Shown: positions 15,911 to 24,500 of the stretch, in pieces | How positions within the stretch are numbered: the first letter of the stretch is position 1 | Layout: every line of letters begins with the position of its first letter | Source: UBA1930 sp943371535 | GTDB taxonomy: Bacteria > Bacteroidota > Bacteroidia > Chitinophagales > Chitinophagaceae | DNA: 64,000 nucleotides | Reading direction: 5' to 3' | Assembly (NCBI GenBank): GCA_943371535.1 | Contig: CALRVE020000005.1 | Span: 62,001 to 126,000, forward strand | Notes under the pieces: model-generated | Database searches by the model: none | Told to the model about the DNA's origin: nothing | The model's input: the letters and a program-made list of their open reading frames with translations, nothing else | Made by a program: the position numbers and the translations under genes

Positions 15911-18370
15911 ATGAAACAACTTTTTACTTGTTTAATCTTAGTTGTAAGCACACTTGCGTCGGCTCAGGTTTCTACAATTGATAAAAAAAGTTTAGAAAGA
16001 TTTAAAAATGAATATCCACAAGAAAAAGTATTTCTTCAAACAGATAAAATACATTATTTATCTGGTGAAACAATTTGGATGAAAGCTTGGTGCATGCTCG
16101 ATGGATTACCCACTTATTTGAGTAAAATTTTGTATATTGACTTAGTGGATCAAAATGGGAAAGTGGTTCAAAAAAAAATGTTTCAACTAGATAGTTTAAG
16201 CAGCACAGGAGCAGAGTTTGATTTGGCACCTTCTATCAAATCGGGCAATTACTCAATCAATGCTTATACTTTATGGATGTTGAATTTTCCTCAATTTGCA
16301 TATAGTAAAAATATTTTTATTTATGGTGGTGATTATTCAACTAAAGTTTCTGCAACAAAGCAACCTAAATTGAGTATGTATTTTTTCCCTGAAGGAGGAG
16401 ATATTATTGGTGGAGTAAAAAATAGGGTTGCTTTTAAAACTGTTGACGAAAATGGTTTGCCTGTTGCAGTAAAAGGAACTATTCAAAAAAGTACTGGAAC
16501 TGTAATTACGAACTTTGAAACGCAACATGATGGAATGGGTTTAGTTGAAATTGAATTTGCAGTTGGTGATAATTATGTAGCAAGTATTTCAAAAGCCAAT
16601 GGCTCGACATTAGAGTTTAGACTTCCCGTAATAAAAGAAGAAGGTATTGCTATGAAAGTTGATAATAGCAATTCAAATAGAGTAACAGTTTTATTAAACA
16701 GAGCTGAAAAAAATAAAGAGAAGTACAATATTGTAAAGTTAGTAGCACAAATGAATTATCAAGTTGTGTTTACTGCAAACCTGAATATTGATGAAGGGCA
16801 AACTGCTGCACCAATTAGTAAAAAAAATCTTCCACCGGGTATTTTACACATTACTTTATTTGATGATAAAAATAACCCTATTGCCGAACGATTGGTGTTT
16901 GTAGAAAACTATGCTATTCAACAACCCAAAGTACAATTAGAATTAGTTAATTTAAAATCGAGAGCCAAAAACAGAATTAGCTTTTCACTCGATAGCATAA
17001 AAAATGCAGTATCGGTAGCTGTAACTGCTACTTTAAACAATCAATCTGTTGAAGATAATATTGCTTCTTCATTTTTAGTAACCACCGATTTAAAAGGTTA
17101 TATCTCTAACCCTGGTTATTATTTTAAAAACAAAGAAGCTACTACTTTACGTCATCTAGATTTATTGTTAATGACACATGGTTGGAGACGTTTCGATTGG
17201 AAAAAAATTGTACAAAATGAGTACGCAGCTATACAATATCCGGTAGAATCCGCAATTAGTATTAGAGGTAAACTTACCAAAAGTGATAGAACTGCAGCCG
17301 TAAAAGAAGGTCATGTTGCATTTGTAATTAGAGGTGAAGATTCTACACATATTATGGCCGATGCAAGTGTTACCGATAAAGGTGAATTTTTATTAGGCGA
17401 TTTGAACTTTAAAAAGAAAGCCACTATTGCTTACCAAGGCACCAATAACAAAAAAGAAAAATTAATTGTAGATGTAAAGTTAGAGCCTTCTTTTATAGAT
17501 TCACTAAATACATCTACCAATAAACCAAATATTAGTTTAGATACTACCAATTTAGAGGATAGACAAAATGCTTGGGCTAATTATTTGTATGGAACTATAC
17601 AAAAAGAAACCAACAGTTTTCAAGGAAAAGATTTAGGTAATGTAACAGTTAAAGCCAAGCGATTGTCTAAAGTAGATTCATTGAATAATGTGTATGCAAC
17701 TGGCCCTTTTGCAATGGGCAACTCTGTTGTACCAGATGATTATAGAAATGTAATTTCTATTTGGCAAATATTGCAACAAGCAGTACCTGGTTTAACGGTA
17801 GAAGGTAATCCCTTTGACCCCATTGTTTTTTTTAACAGATTTAGAGGCTTAAATACATTGAGTGATAATGCAAGTTCAGCTGAGTCTTCGGAAGATTTAA
17901 GTACAGGATTAATTACTCAAACAGGTGGTATTGCTTATTTTATTAATGAGGTAAATGTGAGTAAAGATATTGTTAACTCTTTATCGGTAGATGATGTTGC
18001 ATTGATTAAAGTATTGAAAAATGAAGGAGCTTCATTGGGTGCAACAGAAGGTGCCATTGCTATTTATACCAAAAAGGGAGGCCCTGTTAGTTATAATCCA
18101 ACCGAAAAAACATTTACTTTAATTGAACGAGCAGGATATGCTGTAGTTAGACAATTTTTTTCTCCCGATTATGAAGATGAATCTAATTTTAATAAAAACG
18201 CAACTGACAAACGTTATACAGTTTATTGGAATGGGCAAATAAAACCTGCTAAAGATGGAAAATATCGTTTTCAATTTTTTAATAACGATATTAGTACACA
18301 ACTCAAGTTAATTATTCAAGGAATTGATGTTGATGGCCAATTTATTTATACCGAACAAATTTTAAAATAA
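15911..18370 (+). CDS. Secreted MG2-like protein with a barrel-less TonB-plug-like domain
   Basis: 819 residues with a signal peptide ending near TLASAQ. Residues about 33-135 (EKVFLQTDKIHYLSGETIWMKAW) resemble the MG2 domain of alpha-2-macroglobulins. Several beta-rich domains follow. Residues about 573-725 resemble a TonB-dependent receptor plug: GNVTVKAKRLSKVDS, then WQILQQAVPGLTVEG, and finally VDDVALIKVLKNEGASLGATEGAIAIYTKKGG. No transmembrane barrel follows; the protein ends about 95 residues later in a beta-rich tail. The family is widespread in Bacteroidota and functionally uncharacterised. It may act in the periplasm or at the outer membrane with the SusC transporter encoded upstream, but the terminator between them argues for separate transcription. 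Confidence 0.82.
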   Translation: MKQLFTCLILVVSTLASAQVSTIDKKSLERFKNEYPQEKVFLQTDKIHYLSGETIWMKAWCMLDGLPTYLSKILYIDLVDQNGKVVQKKMFQLDSLSSTGAEFDLAPSIKSGNYSINAYTLWMLNFPQFAYSKNIFIYGGDYSTKVSATKQPKLSMYFFPEGGDIIGGVKNRVAFKTVDENGLPVAVKGTIQKSTGTVITNFETQHDGMGLVEIEFAVGDNYVASISKANGSTLEFRLPVIKEEGIAMKVDNSNSNRVTVLLNRAEKNKEKYNIVKLVAQMNYQVVFTANLNIDEGQTAAPISKKNLPPGILHITLFDDKNNPIAERLVFVENYAIQQPKVQLELVNLKSRAKNRISFSLDSIKNAVSVAVTATLNNQSVEDNIASSFLVTTDLKGYISNPGYYFKNKEATTLRHLDLLLMTHGWRRFDWKKIVQNEYAAIQYPVESAISIRGKLTKSDRTAAVKEGHVAFVIRGEDSTHIMADASVTDKGEFLLGDLNFKKKATIAYQGTNNKKEKLIVDVKLEPSFIDSLNTSTNKPNISLDTTNLEDRQNAWANYLYGTIQKETNSFQGKDLGNVTVKAKRLSKVDSLNNVYATGPFAMGNSVVPDDYRNVISIWQILQQAVPGLTVEGNPFDPIVFFNRFRGLNTLSDNASSAESSEDLSTGLITQTGGIAYFINEVNVSKDIVNSLSVDDVALIKVLKNEGASLGATEGAIAIYTKKGGPVSYNPTEKTFTLIERAGYAVVRQFFSPDYEDESNFNKNATDKRYTVYWNGQIKPAKDGKYRFQFFNNDISTQLKLIIQGIDVDGQFIYTEQILK

Positions 18371-18421
18371 TTAACTGCTTAAATAGTTGGCATTATTTTA
18401 GTTTTGAAAAGAAAAAAAGTT

Positions 18422-19150
18422 ATGAAAAAAGTATTTTTAATAGGAGTTGCTCTTGTAATTGTTCATTATTTAGAAGCACAAGGCTTAAAAGGTGTATTAA
18501 ATAAGGTAACAGGCAAAGACAATACAAACCAAACTGGTTTAAGTACCACTGATGTTGCCAATGGTCTAAAAGAAGCCCTAAATGTGGGTGTAAAAAATGG
18601 AGCTGAAAAATTATCGGCAATGGATGGTTTCTTTAAAAATGAAGCTATCAAAATTTTATTACCACCCGAAGCACAAAAAATTACTAATGCAGTGAGTAGA
18701 ATTCCTGGAGGTCAAAAAATGGTAGATGATGCTATTTTATCTATGAATCGAGCAGCCGAAGATGCAGCCAAAAGTGCAGCACCCATTTTTGTAAATGCTA
18801 TTAAAAATATGAGTATTGCCGATGCTTGGGGCATTTTAAAAGGTGGCGATTCGGCTGCAACAACTTATTTGCGTACTCAAACAACACAACCACTTACCGA
18901 AGCTTTTAGACCAATAATAGAAGGTTCTTTATCTAAAGTAAATGCCACACAACATTGGAATACGCTAACTAGTGCCTACAATAAAATACCTTTTGTAGCA
19001 AAAGTAAATACAGATTTAACAGGTTATGTAACTAATAGGGCATTAAGTGGTATGTTTTTTCAAGTGGCACAAGAAGAACAAAAAATTCGTAAAAATCCTG
19101 TTGCTCAAACCACAGATTTGTTGAAAAAAGTTTTTGGGTCAAAGCAATAA
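18422..19150 (+). CDS. DUF4197 domain secreted protein
   Basis: 242 residues with signal peptide MKKVFLIGVALVIVHYLEAQG. The body matches the DUF4197 family: GLKEALNVGVKNGAEKLS, a hydrophobic ILLPPEAQKI segment, MNRAAEDAAKSAAPIF and MSIADAWGILKGGDSAATTYL. The family is helical and periplasmic, with no established function. I prefer the ATG at 18422, since the ORF's upstream start at 18404 is followed by a Lys/Arg-rich hexapeptide before the signal. It begins 51 bases after the MG2/plug gene and may be co-transcribed with it. Confidence 0.85.
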   Translation: MKKVFLIGVALVIVHYLEAQGLKGVLNKVTGKDNTNQTGLSTTDVANGLKEALNVGVKNGAEKLSAMDGFFKNEAIKILLPPEAQKITNAVSRIPGGQKMVDDAILSMNRAAEDAAKSAAPIFVNAIKNMSIADAWGILKGGDSAATTYLRTQTTQPLTEAFRPIIEGSLSKVNATQHWNTLTSAYNKIPFVAKVNTDLTGYVTNRALSGMFFQVAQEEQKIRKNPVAQTTDLLKKVFGSKQ

Positions 19151-19253
19151 CTTTAAGTGCACAACTATTCAATGTGTATGTACAACTTCAACAGTCAATA
19201 AAATAAAATACACATTTATTTTTTTGAGAAGCATAATTATTTACTTTCGATTT

Positions 19254-20006
19254 ATGAAGCAATGTGCATTGATGATTGGCTTATGTGTAACTGTTTTTTT
19301 TGCAACAGCACAAACATCTTTTATTGAGTATCAAAAAAAATTTCCACGATTTGCAGGGGCTTTAAAATCTAAAGAAGATACCATTAAAAAGCAGTTTGTA
19401 AAAGCTGGTGTTCAGTGGCCTCCTAAAGATGTGTACTTAAGAAGCTTTAAATTTGATTCTCAATTAGAAGTTTGGGCTAGAAATAGCAAAAAAGAACCCT
19501 ATAAATTGGTAAAAACATTTAAGGTTTGTGCCTTAAGTGGTGGCTTAGGGCCTAAACGTATGCAAGGCGATTATCAAGTGCCAGAAGGTTTTTACTATAT
19601 TAACGAGTTTAACCCAAGAAGCGAGTATCATTTAGGTTTAGGCGTTAACTATCCAAATGCATCCGATTTATTACTGAGTGATTCTGCAAAACCAGGCAGT
19701 GAAATCTATATTCATGGAAGTTGTGTAACTGTGGGTTGTATTCCTATAATGGATCATCAAATGGAAGAATTGTATTTAATTACTTCATTTGCAAAAAGTA
19801 ATGGGGTAGATTTTATTCCAGTACATATTTTTCCAGTAAAATTTAATGTACCTAAAAGTGTACAAAAATTAAATGAAGCTACTAAAGATGATGTAGATTA
19901 TTCAAGGTTTGCTCAACGTTTAAAAGATGTGTACGATTATTTTGAACAAAATAAAAAGTTACCTGTAATCAGCATCAACACAAAAGGAGAATATGTAATT
20001 CTATAA
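19254..20006 (+). CDS. L,D-transpeptidase (YkuD family, YafK-like)
   Basis: 250-residue periplasmic enzyme predicted to cross-link or modify peptidoglycan through a Cys nucleophile. Signal peptide ends near FATAQ. The YkuD catalytic motif HGSCVTVGCIPI carries His154 and Cys162, and the preceding PEGFYYINEFNP is typical of the YafK branch. I chose the ATG at 19254 because it starts the signal peptide; the ATG at 19134 lies in the preceding gene. YafK-type enzymes in other bacteria also detach proteins from peptidoglycan, so hydrolase activity is possible. Confidence 0.88.
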   Translation: MKQCALMIGLCVTVFFATAQTSFIEYQKKFPRFAGALKSKEDTIKKQFVKAGVQWPPKDVYLRSFKFDSQLEVWARNSKKEPYKLVKTFKVCALSGGLGPKRMQGDYQVPEGFYYINEFNPRSEYHLGLGVNYPNASDLLLSDSAKPGSEIYIHGSCVTVGCIPIMDHQMEELYLITSFAKSNGVDFIPVHIFPVKFNVPKSVQKLNEATKDDVDYSRFAQRLKDVYDYFEQNKKLPVISINTKGEYVIL

Positions 20007-20066
20007 TTTTTTTAAATGCTTGTAATGTTTTACAAGTTTCAAATACAAACAATAAAAAATAAAACA

Positions 20067-20570
20067 ATGAAAAAGGTTTTTACACTTTTAGTAGCAGCAA
20101 CGGTTTTTGTACTAACAGCAAATGCACAAGATGCTTGGGTTAAACAAAAGGTAGATGTTAAAATATCTGTTAAGTTTCCTAAAGCTCCAGAATCTATGAA
20201 CGATGGTATGGTACTTAGATTTAAAGATGCAGATAGCACAGCTTACACTGCAACCAATGTAGATCTTGCACCTATGGGCTTAGATTCGGCAATGTTGGCA
20301 TCAATGGCACCAAGTGAAGAATTTGCAGAACAATTTAAAGGTAGCTTTACTGCCCAAATTCCGGGTTTAGAAGTTACCAAAATGGATATTACTACATGGA
20401 AAGATTTTAATTGTTATGATATTGAAGGTGATGTTGCAGAAAAGAAATTAAAAATGACTTTTAAGTGTATTTTCATTGGCAGCAAAATGTACACTTTTGT
20501 TGTGGCTCAAGACGATAAAGGCAACGCAAAAAATAAAGAAACTTTCTTTAGTTCAATAGAATTAAATTGA
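20067..20570 (+). CDS. Small secreted protein of unknown function
   Basis: 167 residues with signal peptide MKKVFTLLVAATVFVLTANAQ. The mature protein has a mixed alpha/beta look (VDVKISVKFPKAPESMNDG, then TFKCIFIGSKMYTFVVAQDDKG) like single-domain periplasmic proteins that bind or stabilise others. No catalytic motif is visible. It starts 60 bases after the L,D-transpeptidase and both may share a transcript ending at the palindrome at 20584. Confidence 0.75.
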   Translation: MKKVFTLLVAATVFVLTANAQDAWVKQKVDVKISVKFPKAPESMNDGMVLRFKDADSTAYTATNVDLAPMGLDSAMLASMAPSEEFAEQFKGSFTAQIPGLEVTKMDITTWKDFNCYDIEGDVAEKKLKMTFKCIFIGSKMYTFVVAQDDKGNAKNKETFFSSIELN

Positions 20571-20583
20571 TTTATTTCAACAT

Positions 20584-20621
20584 AAAAAGTAAAGCCCTCA
20601 CATGTGAGGGCTTTACTTTTT
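20584..20621. terminator. Perfect bidirectional terminator
   Basis: A 38-base perfect palindrome (17-bp stem with CATG loop, GC-rich core, A-run and T-run at its ends) between convergent genes ending at 20570 and 20651. Confidence 0.92.
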
Positions 20622-20650
20622 AAATACTTTAATGAGTTAACAATTCAACC

Positions 20651-21397
20651 TTATTTTACTTTCTTGGCAACTATAATCATTCTTGGCGATTGCTTTATAT
20701 CGTATTTGCCTAATTGATAATCTCCAAAAACTTGTAGTATTTGCATGTGTTGATAAGACAACATTTCAGTAAAATCTCCTAAACTAAATTTGGCTACTTT
20801 CTCGGTATATAAATGTTTTAAAGTTTTATTGCTACTATCAATAACTTGAATTTGCTTAAAAAAATGATCTTCATTATGCCATTTGGTAATATGAAATTCT
20901 GCATCATCAATTGTTGTAATTTGACTTTTAATGGTATTGGCTTCGGCATAACGAACATTCAAAAAGTCAATTACAAAAATGCCTTCTTTTTTTAAGCTTT
21001 GTGTAATGGTTCTTATGGCATTATCATGTTCTCGTTTAGTTCTAAAATACCCAAAGCTGGTAAAGAAGTTGAATGCAAAATCAAAATAATTGATCCAAAA
21101 TGGCAAACGCATATCGTGTTGATAAAAATGCAAATGCTCATGCTCACTTTTTTTTGCTTCTTCAATAGAAGGCAACGATAAATCTATACCAGTTGCATCA
21201 AAACCCATTTCGGCCAAAGCAATACTATGCCTTCCTTTTCCACATGCAACATCTAACATTTTTGCATTAGGTGCAGGTTGTAAATAATGAATAAGCCTTT
21301 GTATAAACTCAACTGCTTCATTATCATCTCTATGTTGATACAATTTGTGATAATACGGAGACGAAAACCAATCTTTAAACCACGATCCTGTAGACAT
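20651..21397 (-). CDS. SAM-dependent class I methyltransferase
   Basis: 248-residue cytoplasmic methyltransferase. Motif I is clear (AKMLDVACGKGRHSIALAEMGFDATGIDLS), followed by FFTSFGYF and IDFLNVRYA in the positions of motifs III-IV. The fold is the Methyltransf_25/11 type. The substrate cannot be deduced. The gene diverges from glmM, with 127 bases between starts. Confidence 0.88.
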   Translation of the reverse strand: MSTGSWFKDWFSSPYYHKLYQHRDDNEAVEFIQRLIHYLQPAPNAKMLDVACGKGRHSIALAEMGFDATGIDLSLPSIEEAKKSEHEHLHFYQHDMRLPFWINYFDFAFNFFTSFGYFRTKREHDNAIRTITQSLKKEGIFVIDFLNVRYAEANTIKSQITTIDDAEFHITKWHNEDHFFKQIQVIDSSNKTLKHLYTEKVAKFSLGDFTEMLSYQHMQILQVFGDYQLGKYDIKQSPRMIIVAKKVK

Positions 21398-21524
21398 AAT
21401 TCTTAATAGTTATTGCGAATATAGGTTTTAAAAATCTTAGAAATTTTCGGTTCACGAAACTTATAAAAAAATCAAAAAGTAACTTAGTTTTTGGTACTTT
21501 TACGCCCCCGTAAAAACCTACACC

Positions 21525-22913
21525 ATGGCATTAATTAAAAGCATTTCTGGAATTAGAGGAACAATAGGTGGTAAACCCAATGAAACATTAAGCCCTTTAG
21601 ATGTTGTACGTTTTACAGCTGCTTATGGTACATGGTTACTCAACCAATCCAAAGGCAATAAAAAAGTAGTCATTGGACGAGATGGAAGAATTAGTGGTGC
21701 AATGGTGCAAGGATTAGTTGTAAACACATTAATTGCTCTCGGAATTGATGTAGTTGATTTAGGTTTAAGCACCACACCCACCGTTGAAATGGCTGTGGTT
21801 TTTCATGAAGCAGCTGGTGGAATTATTTTAACAGCTAGCCATAATCCAAAAGAGTGGAATGCACTAAAATTATTAAACGAGAAAGGAGAATTTATTAGTG
21901 GAGACGACGGAACTGCTATGTTAGCTATTGCAGAAAAAGATGATTATAGCTTTGCGTCAGTAGATAAATTAGGTACTTATATTACCGATGAAACTTCATT
22001 AGATAAGCATATTGAAGCAGTAGTTAATTATCCTTTGGTAGATGTTGCAGCTATTAAAAAAGCAAAGTTTAAAATTGTATTAGATGCTATTAATAGCAGT
22101 GGATCTTTTGCAGTACCTGCACTATTAAAAGCATTGGGTGTAAGCTCAAAAGATATTGTAGTATTGAATGCTGAAGTGAATGGAAAGTTTGCACACAATC
22201 CAGAGCCATTGCCACAGCATTTAACAGAGTTGTGCAATGAAGTGCAAAAGCAAAATGCACACATAGGTATTGCTGTAGATCCTGATGTAGATAGACTTTG
22301 CTTTGTTTGTGAAGATGGAACTTTATTTGGTGAAGAATATACTTTGGTTGCAGTTGCCGATTATGTTTTGAAACATAGAAAAGGTAATACAGTTAGCAAT
22401 ATGTCGTCAACCAGAGCATTGAAAGATGTAACGATAAAACATGGTGGAGAATATACCCCAAGTGCAGTTGGTGAAGTGAATGTGGTAAATAAAATGAAAG
22501 CAGTAAATGCAGTAATTGGGGGAGAAGGCAATGGTGGTATTATTGTACCAGATTTACATTATGGTCGTGATGCTTTAATTGGTATTGCTTTGTTTTTAAC
22601 GCATTTGGCCAATGAAAAGAAAACTGTTCGTCAGCTTAGAAATAGTTATCCTGATTATTTTATGAGTAAGAATAAAATTGAATTGGAGAAAAATGTAAAC
22701 GTGCAAAAAATTTTTGGCGAAATAAAGAAGAAGTATAAAAACAATCCAATCAATATTGAAGATGGTTTAAAGATTGAATTTGAAAACGATTGGGTGCATT
22801 TGAGAACCAGCAACACAGAACCTATTATTCGTATTTATAGCGAAAGTAATTTTGAAACCACTGCCGATAATATTGCAAAACGCATTATGCATGATATAAA
22901 AGAAGTGATGTAG
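21525..22913 (+). CDS. glmM: Phosphoglucosamine mutase
   Basis: 462-residue alpha-D-phosphohexomutase that makes glucosamine-1-phosphate for peptidoglycan and LPS synthesis. The phosphoserine loop TASHNP carries Ser105. The metal loop is DPDVDRL, the sugar-binding loop GGEGNGGIIVP and the phosphate loop RTSNTEPIIRIYSES. Length and motifs fit the GlmM group of Bacteroidota; phosphomannomutase/phosphoglucomutase activity on related sugars cannot be excluded from sequence. It stands alone, with a hairpin downstream. Confidence 0.9.
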   Translation: MALIKSISGIRGTIGGKPNETLSPLDVVRFTAAYGTWLLNQSKGNKKVVIGRDGRISGAMVQGLVVNTLIALGIDVVDLGLSTTPTVEMAVVFHEAAGGIILTASHNPKEWNALKLLNEKGEFISGDDGTAMLAIAEKDDYSFASVDKLGTYITDETSLDKHIEAVVNYPLVDVAAIKKAKFKIVLDAINSSGSFAVPALLKALGVSSKDIVVLNAEVNGKFAHNPEPLPQHLTELCNEVQKQNAHIGIAVDPDVDRLCFVCEDGTLFGEEYTLVAVADYVLKHRKGNTVSNMSSTRALKDVTIKHGGEYTPSAVGEVNVVNKMKAVNAVIGGEGNGGIIVPDLHYGRDALIGIALFLTHLANEKKTVRQLRNSYPDYFMSKNKIELEKNVNVQKIFGEIKKKYKNNPINIEDGLKIEFENDWVHLRTSNTEPIIRIYSESNFETTADNIAKRIMHDIKEVM

Positions 22914-22925
22914 AGCCTCCCTAAA

Positions 22926-22942
22926 TCCCTCCAAAGGAGGGA
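22926..22942 (+). terminator. CCCTCC/GGAGGG hairpin after glmM
   Basis: Seven-bp GC-rich stem with an AAA loop 13 bases after the glmM stop, followed by CTTTATAAAA, a weak T tract. Hairpins of this kind recur as interspersed repeats in Bacteroidota genomes, so it may be a repeat remnant as well as a terminator. A related degenerate copy is at 56539-56553. Confidence 0.5.
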
Positions 22943-23018
22943 CTTTATAAAAAGCGTAATTGTTTTGACTAATCTTTAAAGGTGTGGCATACCTAGTATT
23001 GAAATATTCTAAAGAATT

Positions 23019-23046
23019 AAAATCCTGCTGTAAGTAGGATTTTTTT
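23019..23046 (+). terminator. Rho-independent terminator downstream of glmM
   Basis: Eleven-bp stem (23019-23029 with 23033-23043), GTA loop and a run of T. It lies about 105 bases after the glmM stop. Confidence 0.8.
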
Positions 23047-23060
23047 ATTTTTGCTACCAG

Positions 23061-23326
23061 CTGTTAGTTCATTGTTCAGCACCTGTTGCGTCGCACTCTT
23101 GTACGTTTAGAACTAAGAGGAACTTTAGTTTCTGTTTGTTTGTTAACGATTTTAATTGTTACTCATTGGGTTCTAAAAATGTTAAGTTGTTTAATTTTAA
23201 TAATTACGTTTTAAGTTAAGCAACGAGAAACATTTAAACGAGTAACAAGAAATGAGTAAAGTTGCCCAACTTACAACTGAACCATGAAGAGTGCGACGCC
23301 AGTAAAGCAACATTGAAATACTGTAG
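23061..23326. repeat. Long imperfect palindrome, candidate MITE
   Basis: A perfect 13-base inverted repeat (GCGTCGCACTCTT at 23088-23100 and its complement at 23287-23299) sits in a longer imperfect palindrome. Outside it, TTCATTG near 23068 pairs with CATTGAA near 23311; inside it, an AACTTTA-type segment and a TTGTTACTC segment pair with their counterparts. There is no coding capacity, and I see no clear target-site duplication. The layout fits a non-autonomous foldback element, but it could be a large structured RNA. Confidence 0.5.
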
Positions 23327-23366
23327 TTCGGCTAACGCTCATTACTGACAACCCAAAAAACAACAC

Positions 23367-24500
23367 ATGACTACAACTAGAATTTATTTTGATAATGCTG
23401 CAACTACTTCTTTAGATCCTCAGGTTTTAGAAGCAATGATGCCTTATTTAACTGAAAAGTTTGGCAACCCATCTTCTATTTACAGTTATGGTAGAGAAAG
23501 TAGAATGGCTATAGAAAATGCACGAAAAAGTGTAGCCAAAATTTTAAATGCACACCCTGCAGAAATTTTTTTTACTAGTGGAGGTACAGAAAGTAGCAAT
23601 ACTGCTATTAATGCATCTGTAAGAGATTTAGGCTGCAAGCATATTATTAGTAGTGTAATTGAACATCATGCCACTACACATACTGTTGAGTACTTAGCTA
23701 AAAAAGGGGAAGTAAGATTGAGTTATGTAAAATTGCTGCCCAATGGTCATGTTGATTTAGAAAATTTGGAGAGTTTACTTGTATCCAGCCCTGAAAAAAC
23801 GTTGGTTACATTAATGCATGCCAATAACGAAATTGGTAATATATTAGATATACATGCTGTTGGTAATTTATGTAAGCAGTACAATGCTATTTTTCATAGC
23901 GATACAGTACAAACGGTTGGCCATTTTCCTTTTGATCTAAGAAACACTCCAGTACATTTTATTACCGGTGCTGGGCATAAGTTTCATGGTCCTAAAGGGG
24001 TAGGCATGTTGTATATTAATGAGAATGTAAAAATTACGCCATTTGTACATGGTGGTTCTCAAGAAAGAAATATGAGGGCTGGTACAGAGAATTTATATGG
24101 TATTGTGGGTTTTGCAAAAGCGTTAGAGTTAGCAACTGCCAATTATGAAACAGAAAGTGCTCATATACATGATTTGAAAATGTATATGAAACAACAGCTT
24201 GAAAAAAATATTGATCGAGTTGCTTTTAATGGAGATGTATTAGGTAAAAGTTTATATACAGTGTTGAGTGTAAGTTTTCCTAAAACAGAAAAAAGTGAGA
24301 TGATATTATTTAACATGGATATCAATAATATTTGTGCAAGTGGTGGTAGTGCATGTACAAGTGGGGCAGATGCAGGAAGCCATGTCATTAGAGCCATCAA
24401 CAACAATCCTAATCAGGTTACTGTACGTTTTAGTTTTAGTAAATATAATACGGAAAAAGAAGTTGATACTGTGGTAGAACAATTAAAAACTATGATTTAG
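23367..24500 (+). CDS. Cysteine desulfurase (NifS/IscS-type)
   Basis: 377-residue PLP enzyme of aminotransferase class V that removes sulfur from cysteine to feed iron-sulfur cluster or thio-cofactor synthesis. The start IYFDNAATTSLDPQVLEAM is the family signature; EHHATTH matches the PLP-stacking His region; Lys205 in GAGHKFHGPKGVG binds PLP; and Cys330 in GGSACTSG is the catalytic Cys on the short group I loop. No iscU or suf genes are adjacent. The 3' end overlaps the last 11 bases of the convergent sensor kinase gene. Confidence 0.92.
   Translation: MTTTRIYFDNAATTSLDPQVLEAMMPYLTEKFGNPSSIYSYGRESRMAIENARKSVAKILNAHPAEIFFTSGGTESSNTAINASVRDLGCKHIISSVIEHHATTHTVEYLAKKGEVRLSYVKLLPNGHVDLENLESLLVSSPEKTLVTLMHANNEIGNILDIHAVGNLCKQYNAIFHSDTVQTVGHFPFDLRNTPVHFITGAGHKFHGPKGVGMLYINENVKITPFVHGGSQERNMRAGTENLYGIVGFAKALELATANYETESAHIHDLKMYMKQQLEKNIDRVAFNGDVLGKSLYTVLSVSFPKTEKSEMILFNMDINNICASGGSACTSGADAGSHVIRAINNNPNQVTVRFSFSKYNTEKEVDTVVEQLKTMI

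Larger units (their letters stand above)
22914..23366. other. 453-bp intergenic region with hairpins and a large palindrome
   Basis: No gene is seen here. It holds a CCCTCC-AAA-GGAGGG hairpin (22926-22942), a strong rightward terminator (23019-23046) and the long imperfect palindrome 23061-23326 described separately. Confidence 0.8.

Noticed and set aside
18420..18651. Two minus-strand frames opposite the DUF4197 gene
   Set aside because: Antisense shadows of a gene with signal peptide and family motifs.
22914..23366. Possible small gene or RNA gene in the glmM-desulfurase gap
   Set aside because: No open frame with a plausible start; the structure is better described as terminators plus a palindromic repeat. 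No known RNA family recognised.
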